Part shown: positions 3,817 to 6,381 of the stretch, in pieces
Layout of the letters: each line of letters opens with the position of its first letter
Numbering within the stretch: the stretch's first letter is position 1
NCBI GenBank assembly: GCA_900549185.1
Contig: URNM01000104.1
Location: 1 to 6,381 of the forward strand
Direction: 5' to 3'
Source: an uncultured Collinsella sp.
Lineage (GTDB): Bacteria; Actinomycetota; Coriobacteriia; Coriobacteriales; Coriobacteriaceae
DNA length: 6,381 bases
Program-made: the position numbers and the translations under genes
The notes under the pieces: generated by a model
What the model was told of the DNA's origin: nothing
Seen by the model: only the letters and a program-made list of their open reading frames with translations
The model's database searches: none

Positions 3817-6381
3817 GTGCGTAGGAATGTCATTTTCACGAAACGGTGGGTGAAGGGAAGCGCAGTTCTCGTCGCAACGGCGGCGACTCTCGTGTTCGCT
3901 AGCCCCCAGCAGGCGATTGCCACGCCGCTCAAGGGCGTCGACTCGGTGACCGTGTCTCAGTCCGCCTCGAACGTCGTCGAAATCGATTTCGCCGACGGCA
4001 TCAAGGGCCGTATCACATTTCTAGAGAACGGCATTTTCCGTTACAACGTCGACCCCAAAGGCGAGTTCTCCGAGTACGCCACGCCGCGTAGCAAGTCCCA
4101 CACGGCTAAGATTCAGGCCCAGCCCGACACCTCGGACACCTACAGCAAGCCGAGCGCGACGGTTGTAGACAAAGGCGACGCTATCGAGATCACCGGCGGC
4201 AAGGCGACCGTGGTTCTGGACAAGGCAACCGGCAAGATGAGCATTAAATCGGGCGACCGCGTCGTGGTTTCCGAGTCCGTATCCCTCGACCTTGACAAGA
4301 AGGGTACTGTCCAGACGCTCGCCAAAGAGAAGTCCGAGAACTTCTTTGGCGGTGGTACCCAGAACGGGCGCTTCCTGCACACCAACCAGACCATCGCCAT
4401 CTCCAACACTAACAACTGGACCGACGGCGGCGTCGCCTCGCCCAACCCGTTCTACTGGACGAGCGACGGCTACGGCGTGCTTCGCAACACGTTTGCTGAG
4501 GGTTCTTACGACTTTGGCTCTACGGACTCCTCGACGGTCACGACCTCGCACAGCGAGAATGAGTTCGATGCCTATTACTTCGTGGCAACCGAAACGGGCG
4601 CCTCGAACGTGGCAACCGAGATGCTGCAGGACTACTACAAGGTGACCGGCAATCCGGTGCTGCTGCCCGAGTACGGTTTCTACCTGGGTCATCTTAATGC
4701 CTATAACCGTGATGGCTGGTCAACGACCTCGGGTCAAAAGAAGTGGGAGACCAAGGGCAGCAAGTCCTCGAGTGAGAAGGGCGACGTTAAATACGAGTCC
4801 GGCATGTCGACGGGCTACAAGCTCGACGGCACGCTTGCGGCCGAGACGCTCAACGGTGAGGGCCCTACGGTTGATACCGAGAACATGAAGGCGACCGATT
4901 TCGACCGCCAGTTCTCCGCCCGGCAGGTTATCGATGACTACGAGGACAACGACATGCCGCTCGGCTGGTTCCTGCCGAACGACGGTTACGGTGCTGGCTA
5001 CGGCCAGAACGGTTACTACAAGACCGGCGGCGTCAACTCCGACGGAACGAGTTCTGCCGAGCGCCTCAATGCCGTGCGCGCCAACGTCGACAATCTTAAG
5101 AAGTTCACCGAGTATGCCAACTCCAAGGGAGTGAGCACCGGTCTCTGGACCCAGTCGAACCTCGAGCCCGATAGCAACTCCGAGACCCCGTGGCATCTGC
5201 TGCGCGATTTCGATTCTGAGGTCAAGACTGGTGGCATCACCACGCTCAAGACCGATGTCGCTTGGGTCGGCTCCGGCTACTCCTTTGGCCTCAACGGCAT
5301 CAAGACGGCCTATGACACCGTGACCACCGGCGCCAACAAGCGCCCCAACATCATCACGCTTGACGGCTGGGCCGGCACGCAGCGCTTTGGCGGCATCTGG
5401 ACCGGCGACCAGTACGGCGGTAACTGGGAGTACATTCGCTTCCATATCCCCACGTATATCGGCCAGAGCCTCTCGGGCAACCCCAACATCGGCTCCGATA
5501 TGGACGGCATCTTTGGTGGCGATCCCATCATCTCCGCTCGCGACTACCAGTGGAAGACATTCACGCCCTCTATGCTTGACATGGACGGTTGGGGCACCTA
5601 CCGCAAGTCGCCCATGACGCATGGCGATCCATACACGGGCATCTCGCGCTTCTATCTCAAGCTCAAAGCACAACTCATGCCCTATATCTACACGAGCGCG
5701 GCCTCGGCGGCCAACATCGACACGGGCAACGGCGATACCGGCCTTCCCATGATCCGCGCCATGCTGCTTTCCGACAACTCCGAGTACGCCGCAAGCACCT
5801 CGACGCAGTACCAGTACATGTTCGGTGAGAACTTCCTGGTGGCACCGGTGTATCAGGATACCCAGGCAGATGAGAACGGCAACGATGTCCGCAACGGTAT
5901 CTACCTGCCCAACTACGGTACCGACGAGAATCCCACCATCTGGATTGACTACTTCTCGGGCAAGCAGTACCGCGGCGGTCAGGTCCTCAACAACTACGAG
6001 GCTCCGCTTTGGAAGCTGCCACTCTTTATTAAGGCCAACGCCATCGTGCCGATGTACGCCGAGAACAACAACCCCGAGGCCGTGACCGAGACCAACACCA
6101 AGGGCACCAATCGCAGCCAGCGTATCGTCGAGTTCTTCGCCACCGAGGGTGAGGGCAGCTTTACGCAGTACGAGGATGACGGCTCCTCCATCGAGAACAA
6201 CACGACCGAGGACGATTCCTACGGCACAATCGACAATATTTCCTACGGTGAGCATGTGAGCACCGTCTATAAGTCGAGCGTGGTGGGCGGCACGGCGACC
6301 TTTACCGCCGAGGCATCGCAGGGCGGCTACAGCGGCTACGACTCCAACCGCACCACGACCTTTGTGGCCAACGTCTCCGCA
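3817..6381 (+). CDS. Secreted GH31 family glycoside hydrolase (3' end beyond window)
   Basis: This reading frame covers 855 codons with no stop and runs off the right edge. Residues 1-35 form a signal peptide: basic start RRNVIFTKRWVKG, hydrophobic SAVLVATAATLVFA, probable cleavage after AIA (35). A GH31 N-terminal beta domain follows, with FFGGGTQNGRF (176-186) and PNPFYW (209-214). The barrel opens at PEYGFYLG (284-291) and continues with DNDMPLGWFLPNDGYG (377-392). The likely nucleophile is D480 in TLKTDVAW and the likely acid/base is D531 in WTGDQ. The signature GTQRFGGIW precedes the latter, and SLSGNPNIGSDMDGIFGG follows it. The post-barrel domain includes ENFLVAPVY (671-679) and LPLFIKANAIVPMY (734-747). 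GH31 enzymes are retaining alpha-glycosidases. The nucleophile motif is not the WxDMNE type of common alpha-glucosidases, and it resembles, from memory, the alpha-N-acetylgalactosaminidase subgroup (GH31_18). That would fit mucin or blood-group glycan use but is unproven. The export signal and size suggest a surface or extracellular enzyme, with binding modules or an anchor expected beyond the window. Codon use is GC-rich, unlike the island to its left. Confidence 0.93.
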   Translation, partial: MRRNVIFTKRWVKGSAVLVATAATLVFASPQQAIATPLKGVDSVTVSQSASNVVEIDFADGIKGRITFLENGIFRYNVDPKGEFSEYATPRSKSHTAKIQAQPDTSDTYSKPSATVVDKGDAIEITGGKATVVLDKATGKMSIKSGDRVVVSESVSLDLDKKGTVQTLAKEKSENFFGGGTQNGRFLHTNQTIAISNTNNWTDGGVASPNPFYWTSDGYGVLRNTFAEGSYDFGSTDSSTVTTSHSENEFDAYYFVATETGASNVATEMLQDYYKVTGNPVLLPEYGFYLGHLNAYNRDGWSTTSGQKKWETKGSKSSSEKGDVKYESGMSTGYKLDGTLAAETLNGEGPTVDTENMKATDFDRQFSARQVIDDYEDNDMPLGWFLPNDGYGAGYGQNGYYKTGGVNSDGTSSAERLNAVRANVDNLKKFTEYANSKGVSTGLWTQSNLEPDSNSETPWHLLRDFDSEVKTGGITTLKTDVAWVGSGYSFGLNGIKTAYDTVTTGANKRPNIITLDGWAGTQRFGGIWTGDQYGGNWEYIRFHIPTYIGQSLSGNPNIGSDMDGIFGGDPIISARDYQWKTFTPSMLDMDGWGTYRKSPMTHGDPYTGISRFYLKLKAQLMPYIYTSAASAANIDTGNGDTGLPMIRAMLLSDNSEYAASTSTQYQYMFGENFLVAPVYQDTQADENGNDVRNGIYLPNYGTDENPTIWIDYFSGKQYRGGQVLNNYEAPLWKLPLFIKANAIVPMYAENNNPEAVTETNTKGTNRSQRIVEFFATEGEGSFTQYEDDGSSIENNTTEDDSYGTIDNISYGEHVSTVYKSSVVGGTATFTAEASQGGYSGYDSNRTTTFVANVSA

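Noticed and set aside
4021..4692. 223-codon open frame on the minus strand
   Set aside because: It is also antisense to the GH31 gene and has the same shadow composition.
4720..6255. 511-codon open frame on the minus strand
   Set aside because: It is the antisense of the GH31 gene. Its protein is a low-complexity mix of V, G, A, L, R and D typical of a GC-rich shadow frame, with no recognisable domain.

Overview
The window looks like part of a gut actinobacterial (Coriobacteriia, most likely Collinsella-type) genome, probably from a metagenomic assembly. This rests on the fairly high GC content, a half FIVAR-type domain, a very large secreted glycoside hydrolase of family GH31, and dispersed GC-rich hairpin repeats. 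No 16S rRNA or other strict marker is present, so the genus is an inference. The first 21 bases match the Illumina Nextera mosaic-end adapter with one mismatch. The left edge is therefore a library or assembly artefact, not chromosome.

Layout from left to right. (1) Positions 22-349 have no gene and carry a nested inverted repeat (36-183) and copy 1 of a dispersed hairpin repeat (231-335). (2) Positions 350 to about 757, minus strand, hold the effector-binding (UTRA) half of a GntR-family repressor that has lost its DNA-binding half. At about 750-758 it is joined to half a FIVAR domain coded on the plus strand (to about 875), so two gene fragments abut in opposite orientation. (3) Positions 945-2264 hold a probable promoter, a palindromic leader or operator, and an intact AAA_14/DUF4143 ATPase. 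(4) Positions 2292-2396 hold copy 2 of the hairpin repeat. (5) Positions 2438-3257 hold a complete toxin-antitoxin operon: promoter, Phd/YefM-like antitoxin, RelE/ParE-like toxin overlapping by 4 bp, and a strong hairpin terminator. (6) Positions 3282-3484 hold a 203-bp MITE-like element with 26-bp terminal inverted repeats. (7) Positions 3485-3816 are an AT-richer leader with operator-like repeats. (8) From 3817 to the right edge runs an exported GH31 enzyme that starts at GTG and is cut off by the window end. Long open frames on the opposite strand here are only shadows of it.

The region from about 350 to 3500 reads as an accessory island: a broken regulator, an ATPase of unknown role, a TA module, a MITE and dispersed repeats. 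It lies beside a secreted glycan-degrading enzyme gene. The TA pair clearly works together. The GH31 gene has its own leader and appears to be a separate unit. I found no CRISPR array, tRNA or rRNA. I do not see a clearly new multi-gene system. The least explained items are the GntR/FIVAR junction, the two hairpin repeats, the MITE-like element, and the atypical active-site motif of the GH31 enzyme.
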